Source of the DNA: Candidatus Methylacidiphilum fumarolicum
GTDB lineage: Bacteria; Verrucomicrobiota; Verrucomicrobiia; Methylacidiphilales; Methylacidiphilaceae
Direction: 5' to 3'
DNA length: 64,000 bases
NCBI RefSeq assembly: GCF_949774925.1
Contig: NZ_OX458932.1
Coordinates: forward strand, 496,001 to 560,000
In this document: piece by piece, positions 1-9,520 of the stretch
Position numbering within the stretch: position 1 is the stretch's first letter
How the letters are laid out: every line of letters starts with the position of its first letter
Position numbers and translations under genes: made by a program
The notes under the pieces: generated by a model
The model's database searches: none
Told to the model about the DNA's origin: nothing
What the model saw: the letters and a program-made list of their open reading frames with translations, nothing else

Positions 1-495
1 GAACTTTATATTTGTGATGCTTCAGAACTAGATTTTGATTCTCATTTATTTGATTTGATAATTTCTGAAGATGTTTTTGAGCATATAGAAATTTCTTCCT
101 TAAAAAAATTGATTTTTAAAATGGTTCATTGGCTTGATCCTTCTGGTATTGCTTTAATTCGACCAAATATTTTTACAGGAATTTGTGGAGGCCATCTTAC
201 CGAGTGGTTTCCTCCCGTTGTTAATTCTAATATGAAAAGGAAAAGTGAGCCATGGGAACATCTCAGGAAAAAAAGATTTCAGCCTAATACTTTTCTTAAC
301 AAATTAACACGAAAAGAATACCGGGAGATGTTTAGCCAATATTTTGATATTCTTGAAGAACGAGTTAAATATCCAGATTTAGGCAAAAAATGGTTGAATC
401 CAGAAATTCGACAAGAACTTAAAGTTTATTCAGACGAAGAGATTTTTTCTAATCAAGTGCTGTTTGTTTTAAAACCAAAAATTATTAAAAAGTAA
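1..495 (+). CDS. Class I SAM-dependent methyltransferase, 3' part (cut by window edge)
   Basis: The reading frame is open from base 1, so the start lies outside the window; 164 codons are visible. Residues ~16-29 carry the pattern FDLIISEDVFEHI, the usual post-motif-II strand and helix of Methyltransf_11/23 enzymes, followed by a 'LDPSGIALIRPN' segment that fits the next core strand. The glycine-rich SAM loop would be upstream and is not seen. Its neighbours are a GT2 glycosyltransferase and an FkbM methyltransferase, so a role in decorating a surface polysaccharide is likely. The substrate cannot be told. Low GC matches the rest of this island. Confidence 0.75.
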   Translation, partial: ELYICDASELDFDSHLFDLIISEDVFEHIEISSLKKLIFKMVHWLDPSGIALIRPNIFTGICGGHLTEWFPPVVNSNMKRKSEPWEHLRKKRFQPNTFLNKLTRKEYREMFSQYFDILEERVKYPDLGKKWLNPEIRQELKVYSDEEIFSNQVLFVLKPKIIKK

Positions 496-575
496 AAAAA
501 AATGAATGTTTCCATATTAGTTTTAACATAATTCAAATTTCTTTTAAACTTGTATTGATAGTAAATTTATTTATT

Positions 576-1433
576 ATGTATCTCTCTGTTGTAATATTAA
601 CATATAATTCAGAAAAAACTATTATTCCTACAATTGAATCTTCGCTTGCTATTTCAAATGATGTCCATGTGGTGGATTCTTATAGCTCTGATGGAACTAT
701 TAAAATCTTAAGCTCTTATCCAGTTCACATAACCCAACATCCTTTTGAAAATTATGCAAAACAGAGGAACTGGGCAATTGAAAATCTACCACTTAAGATG
801 CCTTGGGAACTACACTTAGATGCTGATGAAAGACTTACTTCTGAACTAATTGAACAATTAAAAAAACCTTCTTTGTACTTGCAAGATCAGTTCGACGGTT
901 ATTATATAGCCAGGGTAGTAAGATTTTTAGGTAAAATACTCAAGCATGGAGGTATTTTTCCAACGTGGCATCTTAGACTTTTTCGAAGAGGGAAAGGCCG
1001 CTGTGAAGATCGTCTCTATGATCAGCATTTTTATGTTGAAGGACAAACTGCTAAGCTCCAAGGATTCATGATTGATGATATTCAAATGGAATTAAAGGAA
1101 TGGATTCAAAGACACAATAGATGGTCTGACCTGGAAGTCGAAGAAATTTGGTTAAGGGCTGCTGGGAAAAAAGATGAATACAAATGGGCTCCAGGAAGTC
1201 CTATCAAACGAAAAAAAGAGTTAAAGCAACTTTATTATAAGTTTCCACCTTTTATTCGGCCGTTTTTATTATTTTTTTATAGGTATTTTATCAAACTAGG
1301 ATTTCTTGATGGCGTTGAAGGCTTGATTTTCTATACCTTACAAACATTCTGGTTCAGGTTCTTAATAGATGCAAAACTGTGGGAATTATCTAAGAAGAAC
1401 CAATTCTTTCCCAATCTCCAAGAAAAGAAATAG
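576..1433 (+). CDS. Family 2 glycosyltransferase (WaaE/LgtF-like)
   Basis: 285 residues beginning MYLSVVILTYNSEKT, the N-terminal nucleotide-binding strand of GT-A fold family 2 enzymes. The metal-binding DXD-like motif is in HLDADERLT near residue 90. Residues ~110-150 (GGIFPTWHLRLFRRGKGR) resemble the acceptor region of lipopolysaccharide-core beta-glucosyltransferases of the WaaE/KdtX type. The C-terminal third is basic and aromatic, which suits membrane association. I chose the ATG at 576 because the family motif starts at once after it; a TTG at 555 would add seven residues. Likely transfers a sugar from a nucleotide donor to LPS core or an exopolysaccharide; donor and acceptor are unknown. 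Confidence 0.8.
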   Translation: MYLSVVILTYNSEKTIIPTIESSLAISNDVHVVDSYSSDGTIKILSSYPVHITQHPFENYAKQRNWAIENLPLKMPWELHLDADERLTSELIEQLKKPSLYLQDQFDGYYIARVVRFLGKILKHGGIFPTWHLRLFRRGKGRCEDRLYDQHFYVEGQTAKLQGFMIDDIQMELKEWIQRHNRWSDLEVEEIWLRAAGKKDEYKWAPGSPIKRKKELKQLYYKFPPFIRPFLLFFYRYFIKLGFLDGVEGLIFYTLQTFWFRFLIDAKLWELSKKNQFFPNLQEKK

Positions 1434-1707
1434 CCTCTTATCTATGAGTTTTTTGTATCATTTTTTTTATGTCTAAGAATATAATACAGTCCTGCATTCC
1501 TTGCTTTTGAAAATTAGACATTGGCATAGATCGAAAATGCCTTTCATTTGGAAGTTCTATGAATAAGCCAGATTATAGATCACAACGTTAAGTAGATATC
1601 ATCCAATTGTCATTCAATCTATTAAGAAGAGCTAAAGGAGATCAATTAGTATGATTATTGGTTATAGCTTTTTAGCAATAAAAACAATAAAGGAATGATT
1701 CCTTGAG
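1434..1707. other. AT-rich intergenic stretch
   Basis: About 275 bases between the GT2 gene and the target duplication of the first IS1634-type element. I see no convincing reading frame, RNA gene or strong hairpin in it. Confidence 0.5.
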
Positions 1708-1711
1708 TTAA

Positions 1712-3529
1712 CCCATCTTCCGCAAGTTTTTGACCATTTTGTTGATGTATCAATGACTTATATATATTCGTGTAGGACTCAATAATTTATTTATTATTTA
1801 TTATTCTGTTGGCATCGTGGAGAAAATATGTTAGTCAGGTAGGCATGTACTTGCAGGAGGTCCGCACACGTCAAAAGGGGAAGATCTATCGATCCTATAT
1901 TGTCCGAGAGTCCTACCGAGTGGGGAAGCAGGTGAAGACACGCCGGATCGCCAACGTGACCCGATTGCCGGAAGAAGCTCGGGAAGTGCTGGCGGCGGCC
2001 TTGCAAAAGAAGCGTCTTGTTCCTGTAGAGGGGCTCGAAGTCCAGGAGGCACTTGATTACGGAGGATTGGCCGTTCTCGAAGAAGCCTGGGGTCGCTTTG
2101 GCCTCGATGAAGTCTTTGCCCGTGTTGGCTCGGAGCGGAAACGAAGGCTTTTGAAGGCAATGATCTTTGGCCGGATTCTCTTTCCTTCCTCGAAGCTGGT
2201 CCTTCGGGAGGAAGCGCGGGGGACTCTTCTGGCCAAGGCTTGTGGGCTCGAAGAGAAGGATCTGGATGAAGACGAGCTCTACCGGGCGATGGATGAGTTA
2301 AACGGCTGTTGGAGTGGGATTGAGAAGAAGCTTTACCAAGGGAGTCAGCCGCAGGGGGCGAGCCTGGTGCTCTATGATCTTTCGAGTGTTTACTTCGAAG
2401 GGGAGGGCCCTGAGGGACTAGCGCAATATGGCTATAGTCGGGATCACCGGCAGGATCGGCGACAAGTTCTTCTGGCGGTGGCTACGGATGGTCGGGGGAT
2501 TCCGTTCCATGTGGAAGTGCTGAGAGGGAATCGGGCGGACCGCACGACCTTGACGGGGCTCTTGGTCACGCTCAGACGGAGGTTTGGGATCCAAGAGGCG
2601 ACCTTCGTCTTCGATGGGGGGATGAGGAGTTGGTGGAACTTGGAGATCCTGACTGGCATGGAGCTGGAGTACGTGACCTGGTCGACTCGGGCCAAGCTTC
2701 TGGAGATTCTCAGTCGTCTGCCTGAAGACCGACAGCTTTGGCTAACGGACCGGACGCGGGTACTGGAGATTGAACAGGAGGGAGTGCGCTATGTCATTGC
2801 GGGAGGAGAGTGGCGGGCTCAGCGGGACCGCGAACGGCGGCAAAGCCGCATTGCTCAAGCAGAAGAAGTGCTCCGCCAGATCACGAAGGCGGCACGCCGG
2901 CAGGTGAATCCCGTGAATCTCGGCAGCCGGGTTGGCCGAGCGCTGCAGAGGCTCCAAGCGCACAAATACTTCCAGTACGGCGTCGACGCAAGCGGCCGGT
3001 TCTGGTGGAAACTGGATCAGGAGCGGGTCAAGGAAGAAGAGGCGAAGGGCGGCTGGTATCTCTTGGAGACCAATCTTCCAGCGACCAAGGCTTCGGGCCA
3101 GGCGGTGCTCACCCACTATAAGCAGCTGGATGTGGTCGAGGCTGCTTTCTCGGAGCTCAAGAGTTACCTGGAAGACCATCCCGTCTATCACTGGCGACCG
3201 GACCCGAGTCCGCAACCATGTAAGGATCTGCTTCCTGGCCTTCTGGATGAGTGCGCGGCTCGGAGCCGAATGGGTGGCCAAGGGCTTTACCGAAGAGGTG
3301 CCCAAGGTGCTTCGGCATCTTCAGACGATCCACTTGGTCAAACTCTCCCTAAAAGGACAACCGCTGATCGGGCTCTTCTCTCAGATTCCCCCCGAGTTGA
3401 ATGCCTTGCTGCAAAAGATCGATCTGCTTTCCCTCTTCGCTTCTCCTCCCAAGTGGGCAATGTAGGCAGAACGAAAAATCTATTTCGTTCTGTTGCAATC
3501 ATTTATGATGCAACGCTGCGGAAGATAGG
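1712..3529 (+). mobile_element. IS-A copy 1, IS1634-family insertion sequence
   Basis: 1,818 bp. The left end reads CCCATCTTCCGCAA and the right end, on the other strand, CCTATCTTCCGCAG, so the terminal inverted repeats differ at two positions. It is flanked by direct TTAA (1708-1711 and 3530-3533). The reconstructed empty site is the palindrome GAGTTAACTC. Copy 2 (6723-8539, opposite orientation) is nearly identical and one base shorter, the difference being an extra C in this copy's transposase gene. The GC content is far above that of the flanking glycan genes, which indicates recent arrival. Confidence 0.9.
1845..3465 (+). pseudogene. IS1634-family DDE transposase, frameshifted
   Basis: Encodes the same protein as the intact gene in IS-A copy 2 up to about residue 455 (SYLE..PVYHWRPD). 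Here a run at 3203-3205 has one extra C (GGACCCGAG against GGACCGAG in copy 2). Reading then leaves the true frame, and the original C-terminus (ending SPPKWAM at 3465) continues in another frame. Upstream residues include YDLSSVYFEGEGPEG and FDGGMRSWWN, which carry the catalytic-core Asp positions typical of IS1634/IS4-like DDE transposases. The lost end contains the downstream part of the catalytic core, so this copy is probably inactive but could be moved by copy 2. The start follows the ATG giving MYLQEVRTRQKGK; a TTG at 1809 is an alternative. Confidence 0.85.
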
Positions 3530-3653
3530 TTAACTCTTAATGACCATTTTCTTAGCAGGAAAACTCATTATGCAACAATAAGGTTAATTCAGTTCAAAAA
3601 TCGTTTTGGATTGTATTAATAACTAAATTATTACCTCACGCTCATCAATAACA

Positions 3654-4379
3654 ATGTTTTCACTAAAGAAAATAAATAAATTGCTTAAAATTCTTTCTAC
3701 ACCCTTCTATTGGAGAGGTCTTTTTCTTAAAGTCGCAGCCGGAATAGAACACGAAACACTTTTAAAAAACATTCCTTCTTGTGAGATAATTGTTGATATT
3801 GGTGCAAATCGTGGTCAATTTTCATTAGTTGCTAGACGATATTTTCCAAATGCTCTTATTTATGCCTTTGAACCGCAACCGAATCCAGCTAAAGTTTATA
3901 AAGCTCTTTTTAAAGATGATCCTAAGGTCATATTTTTTACTGGAGGCATAGGACCAGTAGCTGGTAAGTTTCCAATGCATGTTTCCTTAAGAGATGATTC
4001 TTCTTCTTTGCTTCCAATTAGCTGGTTACAAGATAATTTTTTTCCTGGAACAGCCAAAAAAGAGGAGATTTTAGTTGAAATTGGACCCTTAGATTATTGG
4101 TTAAAAAATGTTGATCTTCAGTCTCCAGCTTTACTTAAAATTGATGTACAGGGATATGAACTTGAGGTACTGAGAGGTTGTGAAAATCTTCTTGAGAGTT
4201 TTCAATATATCTATGTTGAGGCTTCTTTTTATGAACTATACATTGGTCAAGCATTAGCTGATCAAATACTCTATTTTTTGTATTCAAAACATTTTAGATT
4301 TCGTGGAATTTACAACTTGGTCTATAATTCAAAAGGAAATTCTATCCAAGGTGATTTTTTCTTTGAAAGAAAAAAATAA
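3654..4379 (+). CDS. FkbM family methyltransferase
   Basis: 241 residues. Residues ~46-58 read IIVDIGANRGQFS, the SAM-binding motif I of FkbM enzymes, followed by IYAFEPQP (motif II, acidic end binding the ribose). The segment LLKIDVQGYELEVLRG near residue 160 is the FkbM signature, and the C-terminal YVEASFYELY strand also fits. FkbM enzymes O-methylate sugars or secondary metabolites; with glycosyltransferases on both sides, methylation of a surface glycan is the likely role. It sits between two insertion sequences and keeps the low GC of the original island. The ATG start is clear, though upstream ribosome-binding bases are weak. Confidence 0.85.
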   Translation: MFSLKKINKLLKILSTPFYWRGLFLKVAAGIEHETLLKNIPSCEIIVDIGANRGQFSLVARRYFPNALIYAFEPQPNPAKVYKALFKDDPKVIFFTGGIGPVAGKFPMHVSLRDDSSSLLPISWLQDNFFPGTAKKEEILVEIGPLDYWLKNVDLQSPALLKIDVQGYELEVLRGCENLLESFQYIYVEASFYELYIGQALADQILYFLYSKHFRFRGIYNLVYNSKGNSIQGDFFFERKK

Positions 4380-4503
4380 TAGTTTAGTGTTGATAATTCA
4401 CCTAACAGTTATAGCAAAACAACAAATCTATCCATCAAAAACACTATTGGTAAACCATACCAAACACCAAGACCATAATATAAAGGGCTGTAAGGCGTCT
4501 TAA

Positions 4504-4791
4504 TAACCCATGTTTGGTGAAATTTTTATAACTTATTGTTTTTCAAAAGGCTTTTTCAATTTTTTTTATGTGAGTTTTTAGGCTTTTTACTGCAGTAACA
4601 CCGCGGTGTTTAGTGTGTTTGACGTTCTTGTAGCATGTAGATAAGCGAAGGCCTTTTTGGTGGAAAATGGGAGGTTGACTGATTTCAAGTTTTTTAAGAT
4701 TAGGCCAAAGCAAGAACGCCAGATCAGCTACAAAGGCATAATCCTGAACTCCCTTTAGGACCGTGATGATAAATCATATCTAAAGCTTCTT
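4504..4791 (-). pseudogene. Decayed 3' end of an older IS1634-family element related to IS-B
   Basis: Read on the minus strand, this stretch gives pieces that align with the C-terminus of the IS-B transposase: EALDMIYHHGPKG, then after a frameshift QDYAFVADLAFLL, and further on NVKHTKHRGVTA; the intact enzyme has EMRPIYHHDPQ, FVAALAFLLD and GGTKHRGVTA. It ends with an IS-B-like terminus at 4508-4526 (CCCATGTTTGGTGAAAT). It is much more diverged and AT-rich than IS-B, so it is an older insertion. IS-B copy 1 landed directly against it. No longer coding. Confidence 0.75.
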
Positions 4792-4795
4792 TTAA

Positions 4796-6718
4796 CCCAT
4801 GTTTAGTGAAAATGGGCTAATTTTGGGGGTGCTTCAGGGGAAAGGAAGCGATTTTTGCAAAAATCATAGTGCTACATTGTGAATAACTTTTTTTAAGTTA
4901 TTGCTCGATTATTCTTGCATGTGTTGGCGTTTTGAAGTAATGTCTCTTCATGTTTTTGCGGATCGTGCCGATTCGGCGGCCAAGCGGGAAGGTGGACCAG
5001 TATGTTCGGCTGGTGGAGAGCTACTACGATGGAGGGAAGATTAAGCAGCGGACGATTGCCAATCTTGGCCGGAAGGAGCTTTTGGCTCCGCATGTGGACC
5101 GACTTGTGGAGCTTCTGAGAGGAGAGCCGCCGAAGACGACGGGAAGTTGGGAGGCAAAATCGGCGGCGGTTTGGGGGCAGACCTTGGTGGCTAGGGTTCT
5201 TTGGGAGGAGTTAGGGTTTCCGGAGCTTTTGGAGGCATCTGGTAAGAGGTCGCAAGCTTTTTCTCTTGCGGAGAGAGCGTTTATTTTGGTGGCTCATCGG
5301 CTGATTTGTCCAGGAAGCGAACATGCCTTAGCTCAGTGGTTAGAGACGGATTATGTCCCCGATCGGAGGGGGGAACGGATTCTGCCGATATGGAAGGAAA
5401 ATGGTCGGGTGCGGGTGGACCATCGATTTCTTTGGCCTTGGTATCGGACGCTGGATGAGCTGATTCAACGGAAGGAAGAGCTGGAAGAGGGGCTTTTTAG
5501 TCGGCTGCGAGATCTTTTTTCCCTCCAGCCTGAGATGGTCTTCTACGACTTGACTTCCAGCTATTTTGAAGGAGAAGGGCCAGAGGATCTAGCTCAATTT
5601 GGGTACAGTCGGGACCGACGGGGAGGCAATCGGCAGATTCTTTTGGAGGTCGTGATGGTGAATGGTTGGCCGATTGCCCACCATGTGTTTCGAGGCAATC
5701 TTAAGGATGGAGAGACGGTACAGAGGGTGGTGGAGGATTTAGAGAAGCGTTTTGGACTTCAGCGGGTGGTTTTTGTGGGGGACCGGGGGATGGTGAGCAC
5801 GGCCAACTTGGGTTTTCTCTGGAGTCAGGGCCATGGGTTTTTGGTGGGACTTCGGCGGCGGAGAAGCCCGGAGGTCCTAGAGTATCTTTGCCAGGCGCAA
5901 GCGGGCTGCTGGCAACCTTGTGCTCCGGGAAGTAACGACCGGGTTTGCGAAGTTCCGGGACGTCTTCCGGGGCAGCGGATCTTTGTGGTGGAGAGTGCTG
6001 AGCGGCTCGCCTACGAGCAAGCGATGCGGGAGGCAGCTGTCTCGAAGATTCGGGAAGAGCTGGAGAAGCTGGCGAAGCGGGTGGAAAAAGGTGAGCTTCG
6101 AGATCCTGAGAAAATCGGAGCTGCTGCCGGGCGCATCCTCTCGGCCCATCATGGGCATCGCTACTTCCGCTGGAGTCTTTCTTCCGGTCGCTTCGAGTTT
6201 TCTCAAGAGCCCTTGGAAGAGGAGAAGCTTTTGGAAGGCAAGTACCTCATTTTGACAGAAGAAAAACATCTCTCCGCGGTAGAGGCCGTGTGTGCCTACA
6301 AGGAGCTTAGCCAAGTGGAACGGGCCTTTCGGAAGCTAAAGGATGTCCTAGAGATGCGTCCGATCTATCACCATGATCCCCAGCGGGTCCAGGCCCATGT
6401 CTTTGTTGCCGCCTTGGCCTTCTTGCTTGACCGACTCTTGGAGAAAAAGCTAAAGCTTGCCAAGCTCCCCTTTTCCACCGAAGAGGCCTGGACTCACCTC
6501 CGGACCGTCCACGTCGTCGAGGCAGAGGTTGGAGGCACCAAACACCGCGGGGTCACGGCAGGAAACCGACAGGCGCGTCAGATCCTTTCCGCCCTGAAAA
6601 TCAGCTCCTTAGAGCCTTGGAAACCCAAAAAAAGAACCTCTAAAACCCCCACATAGTGACACATTGAAAAAAAGACCATTGATAATCAATAACTTACGAA
6701 ATTTTCACCAAACATGGG
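4796..6718 (+). mobile_element. IS-B copy 1, IS1634-family insertion sequence (complete)
   Basis: 1,923 bp bounded by inverted repeats CCCATGTTTRGTGAAAAT (one mismatch between the two ends) and direct TTAA at 4792-4795 and 6719-6722. It carries one full transposase gene. Its right TTAA is also the left flank of IS-A copy 2, so the two elements abut exactly. A second copy, truncated at its 5' side, lies at 8540-9665. Confidence 0.85.
4950..6656 (+). CDS. IS1634-family DDE transposase (IS-B)
   Basis: 568 residues. The N-terminus (VDQYVRLVESYYDGGKIKQ...IANLGR) is the standard opening of IS1634 transposases. FYDLTSSYFEGEGPEDLAQFGYSRD near residues 192-216 holds the first catalytic Asp, VVFVGDRGMVS near 270 the second region, and KELSQVERAFRKLKD near 450 the Glu-containing helix; IYHHDPQRVQAHVFVAALAFLLD follows. 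Length is normal for the family and no internal stop is seen, so this copy could be active. GC is high compared with the island. It catalyses cut-and-paste style movement of IS-B and could act on the truncated second copy's remaining end. Confidence 0.92.
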   Translation: MFLRIVPIRRPSGKVDQYVRLVESYYDGGKIKQRTIANLGRKELLAPHVDRLVELLRGEPPKTTGSWEAKSAAVWGQTLVARVLWEELGFPELLEASGKRSQAFSLAERAFILVAHRLICPGSEHALAQWLETDYVPDRRGERILPIWKENGRVRVDHRFLWPWYRTLDELIQRKEELEEGLFSRLRDLFSLQPEMVFYDLTSSYFEGEGPEDLAQFGYSRDRRGGNRQILLEVVMVNGWPIAHHVFRGNLKDGETVQRVVEDLEKRFGLQRVVFVGDRGMVSTANLGFLWSQGHGFLVGLRRRRSPEVLEYLCQAQAGCWQPCAPGSNDRVCEVPGRLPGQRIFVVESAERLAYEQAMREAAVSKIREELEKLAKRVEKGELRDPEKIGAAAGRILSAHHGHRYFRWSLSSGRFEFSQEPLEEEKLLEGKYLILTEEKHLSAVEAVCAYKELSQVERAFRKLKDVLEMRPIYHHDPQRVQAHVFVAALAFLLDRLLEKKLKLAKLPFSTEEAWTHLRTVHVVEAEVGGTKHRGVTAGNRQARQILSALKISSLEPWKPKKRTSKTPT

Positions 6719-6722
6719 TTAA

Positions 6723-8539
6723 CCCATCTTCCGCAACGTTGCGTCATAAGTGATTGCAACAGAACGAAATAGATTTTTCGTTCTGCCTACATTGCCCACT
6801 TGGGAGGAGAAGCGAAGAGGGAAAGCAGATCGATCTTTTGCAGCAAGGCATTCAACTCGGGGGGAATCTGAGAGAAGAGCCCGATCAGCGGTTGTCCTTT
6901 TAGGGAGAGTTTGACCAAGTGGATCGTCTGAAGACGCCGAAGCACCTTGGGCACCTCTTCGGTAAAGCCCTTGGCCACCCATTCGGCTCCGAGCCGCGCA
7001 CTCATCCAGAAGGCCAGGAAGCAGATCCTTACATGGTTGCGGACTCGGTCCGGTCGCCAGTGATAGACGGGACGGACTTCCAGGTAGCTCTTGAGCTCCG
7101 AGAAGGCGGCTTCGACCACAGCTAGCTGCTTATAGTGGGTGAGCACCGCTTGGCCCGAAGCCTTGGTCGCCGGGAGATTGGTCTCCAAGAGATACCAGCC
7201 GTCAGTCGCCTCTTCTTCCTTGACCCGCTCCTGATCCAGTTTCCACCAGAACCGGCCGCCTGCGTCGACGCCGTACTGGAAGTATTTGTGCGCTTGAAGC
7301 CTCTGCAGCGCTCGGCCAACCCGGCTGCCGAGATTCACGGGATTCACCTGCCGGCGTGCCGCCTTCGTGATCTGGCGGAGCACTTCTTCTGCTTGAGCAA
7401 TGCGGCTTTGCCGCCGTTCGCGGTCCCGCTGAGCCCGCCACTCTCCTCCCGCAATGACATAGCGCACTCCCTCCTGTTCAATCTCCAGTACCCGCGTCCG
7501 GTCCGTTAGCCAAAGCTGTCGGTCTTCAGGCAGACGACTGAGAATCTCCAGAAGCTTGGCCCGAGTCGACCAGGTCACGTACTCCAGCTCCATGCCAGTC
7601 AGGATCTCCAAGTTCCACCAACTCCTCATCCCCCCATCGAAGACGAAGGTCGCCTCTTGGATCCCAAACCTCCGTCTGAGCGTGACCAAGAGCCCCGTCA
7701 AGGTCGTGCGGTCCGCCCGATTCCCTCTCAGCACTTCCACATGGAACGGAATCCCCCGACCATCCGTAGCCACCGCCAGAAGAACTTGTCGCCGATCCTG
7801 CCGGTGATCCCGACTATAGCCATATTGCGCTAGTCCCTCAGGGCCCTCCCCTTCGAAGTAAACACTCGAAAGATCATAGAGCACCAGGCTCGCCCCCTGC
7901 GGCTGACTCCCTTGGTAAAGCTTCTTCTCAATCCCACTCCAACAGCCGTTTAACTCATCCATCGCCCGGTAGAGCTCGTCTTCATCCAGATCCTTCTCTT
8001 CGAGCCCACAAGCCTTGGCCAGAAGAGTCCCCCGCGCTTCCTCCCGAAGGACCAGCTTCGAGGAAGGAAAGAGAATCCGGCCAAAGATCATTGCCTTCAA
8101 AAGCCTTCGTTTCCGCTCCGAGCCAACACGGGCAAAGACTTCATCGAGGCCAAAGCGACCCCAGGCTTCTTCGAGAACGGCCAATCCTCCGTAATCAAGT
8201 GCCTCCTGGACTTCGAGCCCCTCTACAGGAACAAGACGCTTCTTTTGCAAGGCCGCCGCCAGCACTTCCCGAGCTTCTTCCGGCAATCGGGTCACGTTGG
8301 CGATCCGGCGTGTCTTCACCTGCTTCCCCACTCGGTAGGACTCTCGGACAATATAGGATCGATAGATCTTCCCCTTTTGACGTGTGCGGACCTCCTGCAA
8401 GTACATGCCTACCTGACTAACATATTTTCTCCACGATGCCAACAGAATAATAAATAATAAATAAATTATTGAGTCCTACACGAATATATATAAGTCATTG
8501 ATACATCAACAAAATGGTCAAAAACTTGCGGAAGATGGG
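6723..8539 (-). mobile_element. IS-A copy 2, IS1634-family insertion sequence (intact), nested in IS-B sequence
   Basis: 1,817 bp in inverse orientation to copy 1, with ends CCCATCTTCCGCAA on both sides. The left flank is TTAA (shared with the right end of IS-B copy 1) but the right flank is CTAG (8540-8543), which is internal IS-B sequence. A simple insertion should leave the same four bases on both sides. The mismatch indicates that two separately inserted IS-A copies recombined, or that an adjacent deletion removed the original partner flank. Confidence 0.88.
6787..8406 (-). CDS. IS1634-family DDE transposase (IS-A), intact
   Basis: 539 residues from the ATG at 8406 (MYLQEVRTRQKGK); a TTG 36 bases upstream would extend it. 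Motifs in order are RIANVTRLPEEAR (N-terminal domain), VLYDLSSVYFEGEGPEG with the first catalytic Asp, TFVFDGGMRSWW in the core, QLAVVEAAFSELKSYLEVRP with the Glu helix, and a C-terminal RICFLAFWMSARL segment matching the RNase-H tail. Only about 25% of residues are shared by eye with the IS-B enzyme, so these are separate lineages of one family. This is the functional form of the frameshifted gene in IS-A copy 1. Confidence 0.92.
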   Translation of the reverse strand: MYLQEVRTRQKGKIYRSYIVRESYRVGKQVKTRRIANVTRLPEEAREVLAAALQKKRLVPVEGLEVQEALDYGGLAVLEEAWGRFGLDEVFARVGSERKRRLLKAMIFGRILFPSSKLVLREEARGTLLAKACGLEEKDLDEDELYRAMDELNGCWSGIEKKLYQGSQPQGASLVLYDLSSVYFEGEGPEGLAQYGYSRDHRQDRRQVLLAVATDGRGIPFHVEVLRGNRADRTTLTGLLVTLRRRFGIQEATFVFDGGMRSWWNLEILTGMELEYVTWSTRAKLLEILSRLPEDRQLWLTDRTRVLEIEQEGVRYVIAGGEWRAQRDRERRQSRIAQAEEVLRQITKAARRQVNPVNLGSRVGRALQRLQAHKYFQYGVDAGGRFWWKLDQERVKEEEATDGWYLLETNLPATKASGQAVLTHYKQLAVVEAAFSELKSYLEVRPVYHWRPDRVRNHVRICFLAFWMSARLGAEWVAKGFTEEVPKVLRRLQTIHLVKLSLKGQPLIGLFSQIPPELNALLQKIDLLSLFASPPKWAM

Positions 8540-9520
8540 CTAGCTCCATTTGGGTACAGTCGGGACCGGCGGGGAGGCAATCGGCAGATTCTTTTGGGGG
8601 TGGTGATGGTGAATGGTTGGCCGATTGTCCACCATGTGTTTCGAGGCAATCTCAAGGATGGAGAGACGGTACAGAGGGTGGTGGAGGATTTAGAGAAGCG
8701 TTTTGGGCTTCGGCGGGTGGTTTTTGTGGGGGACCGGGGGATGGTGAGCACGGCCAACTTGTGTTTTCTCTGGAGTCAGGGCCATGGGTTTTTGGTGGGA
8801 CTTCGGCGGCGGAGAAGCCCGGAGGTCCTAGAGTATCTTTGCCAGGCGCAAGCGGGCTGCTGGCAGCCTTGTGCTCCGGGAAGTAACGACCGGGTTTGCG
8901 AAGTTCCGGGACGTCTCCCGGGGCAGCGGATCTTTGTGGTGGAGAGTGCCGAGCGGCTCGCCTACGAGCAAGCGATGCGGGAGGCAGCTGTCTCGAAGAT
9001 TCGGGAAGAGCTGGAGAAGCTGGCGAAGCGGGTGGAAAAAGGAGAGCTTCGAGATCCTGAGAAAATCGGAGCTGCTGCCGGGCGCATCCTCTCGGCCCAT
9101 CATGGACATCGCTACTTCCGCTGGAGTCTTTCTTCTGGTCGCTTCGAGTTTTCTCAAGAGCCTTTGGAAGAGGAGAAGCTTTTGGAAGGCAAGTACCTCA
9201 TTTTGACAGAAGAAAAACATCTCTCCGCGGTGGAGGCCGTGGGTGCCTATAAGGAGCTTAGCCAAGTGGAACGGGCCTTTCGGAAGCTAAAGGATGTCCT
9301 AGAGATGCGTCCGATCTATCACCATGATCCCCAGCGGGTCCAGGTCCATGTCTTTGTTGCCGCCTTGGCCTTCTTGCTTGACCGACTCTTGGAGAAAAAG
9401 CTAAAGCTAGCCAAGCTCCCTTTTTCCACCGAAGAGGCCTTGACTCACCTCCGGACCGTCCACGTCGTCGAGGCAGAGGTTGGAGGCACCAAACACCCCG
9501 GAGGTGCCTTGAGGAAATGA
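8540..9520 (+). pseudogene. IS-B transposase, 5' truncated and 3' altered
   Basis: In frame from LAPFGYSRDRRGG (equivalent to about residue 212 of the intact 568-residue enzyme) to GGTKHPGGALRK. The intact enzyme continues GGTKHRGVTAGNRQ for about 30 more residues. The N-terminal domain and first catalytic Asp are missing, so no activity is expected. An ATG at 8498 opens the frame within the IS-A end, but those first residues are IS-A terminal sequence and not a real N-terminus. Confidence 0.85.
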
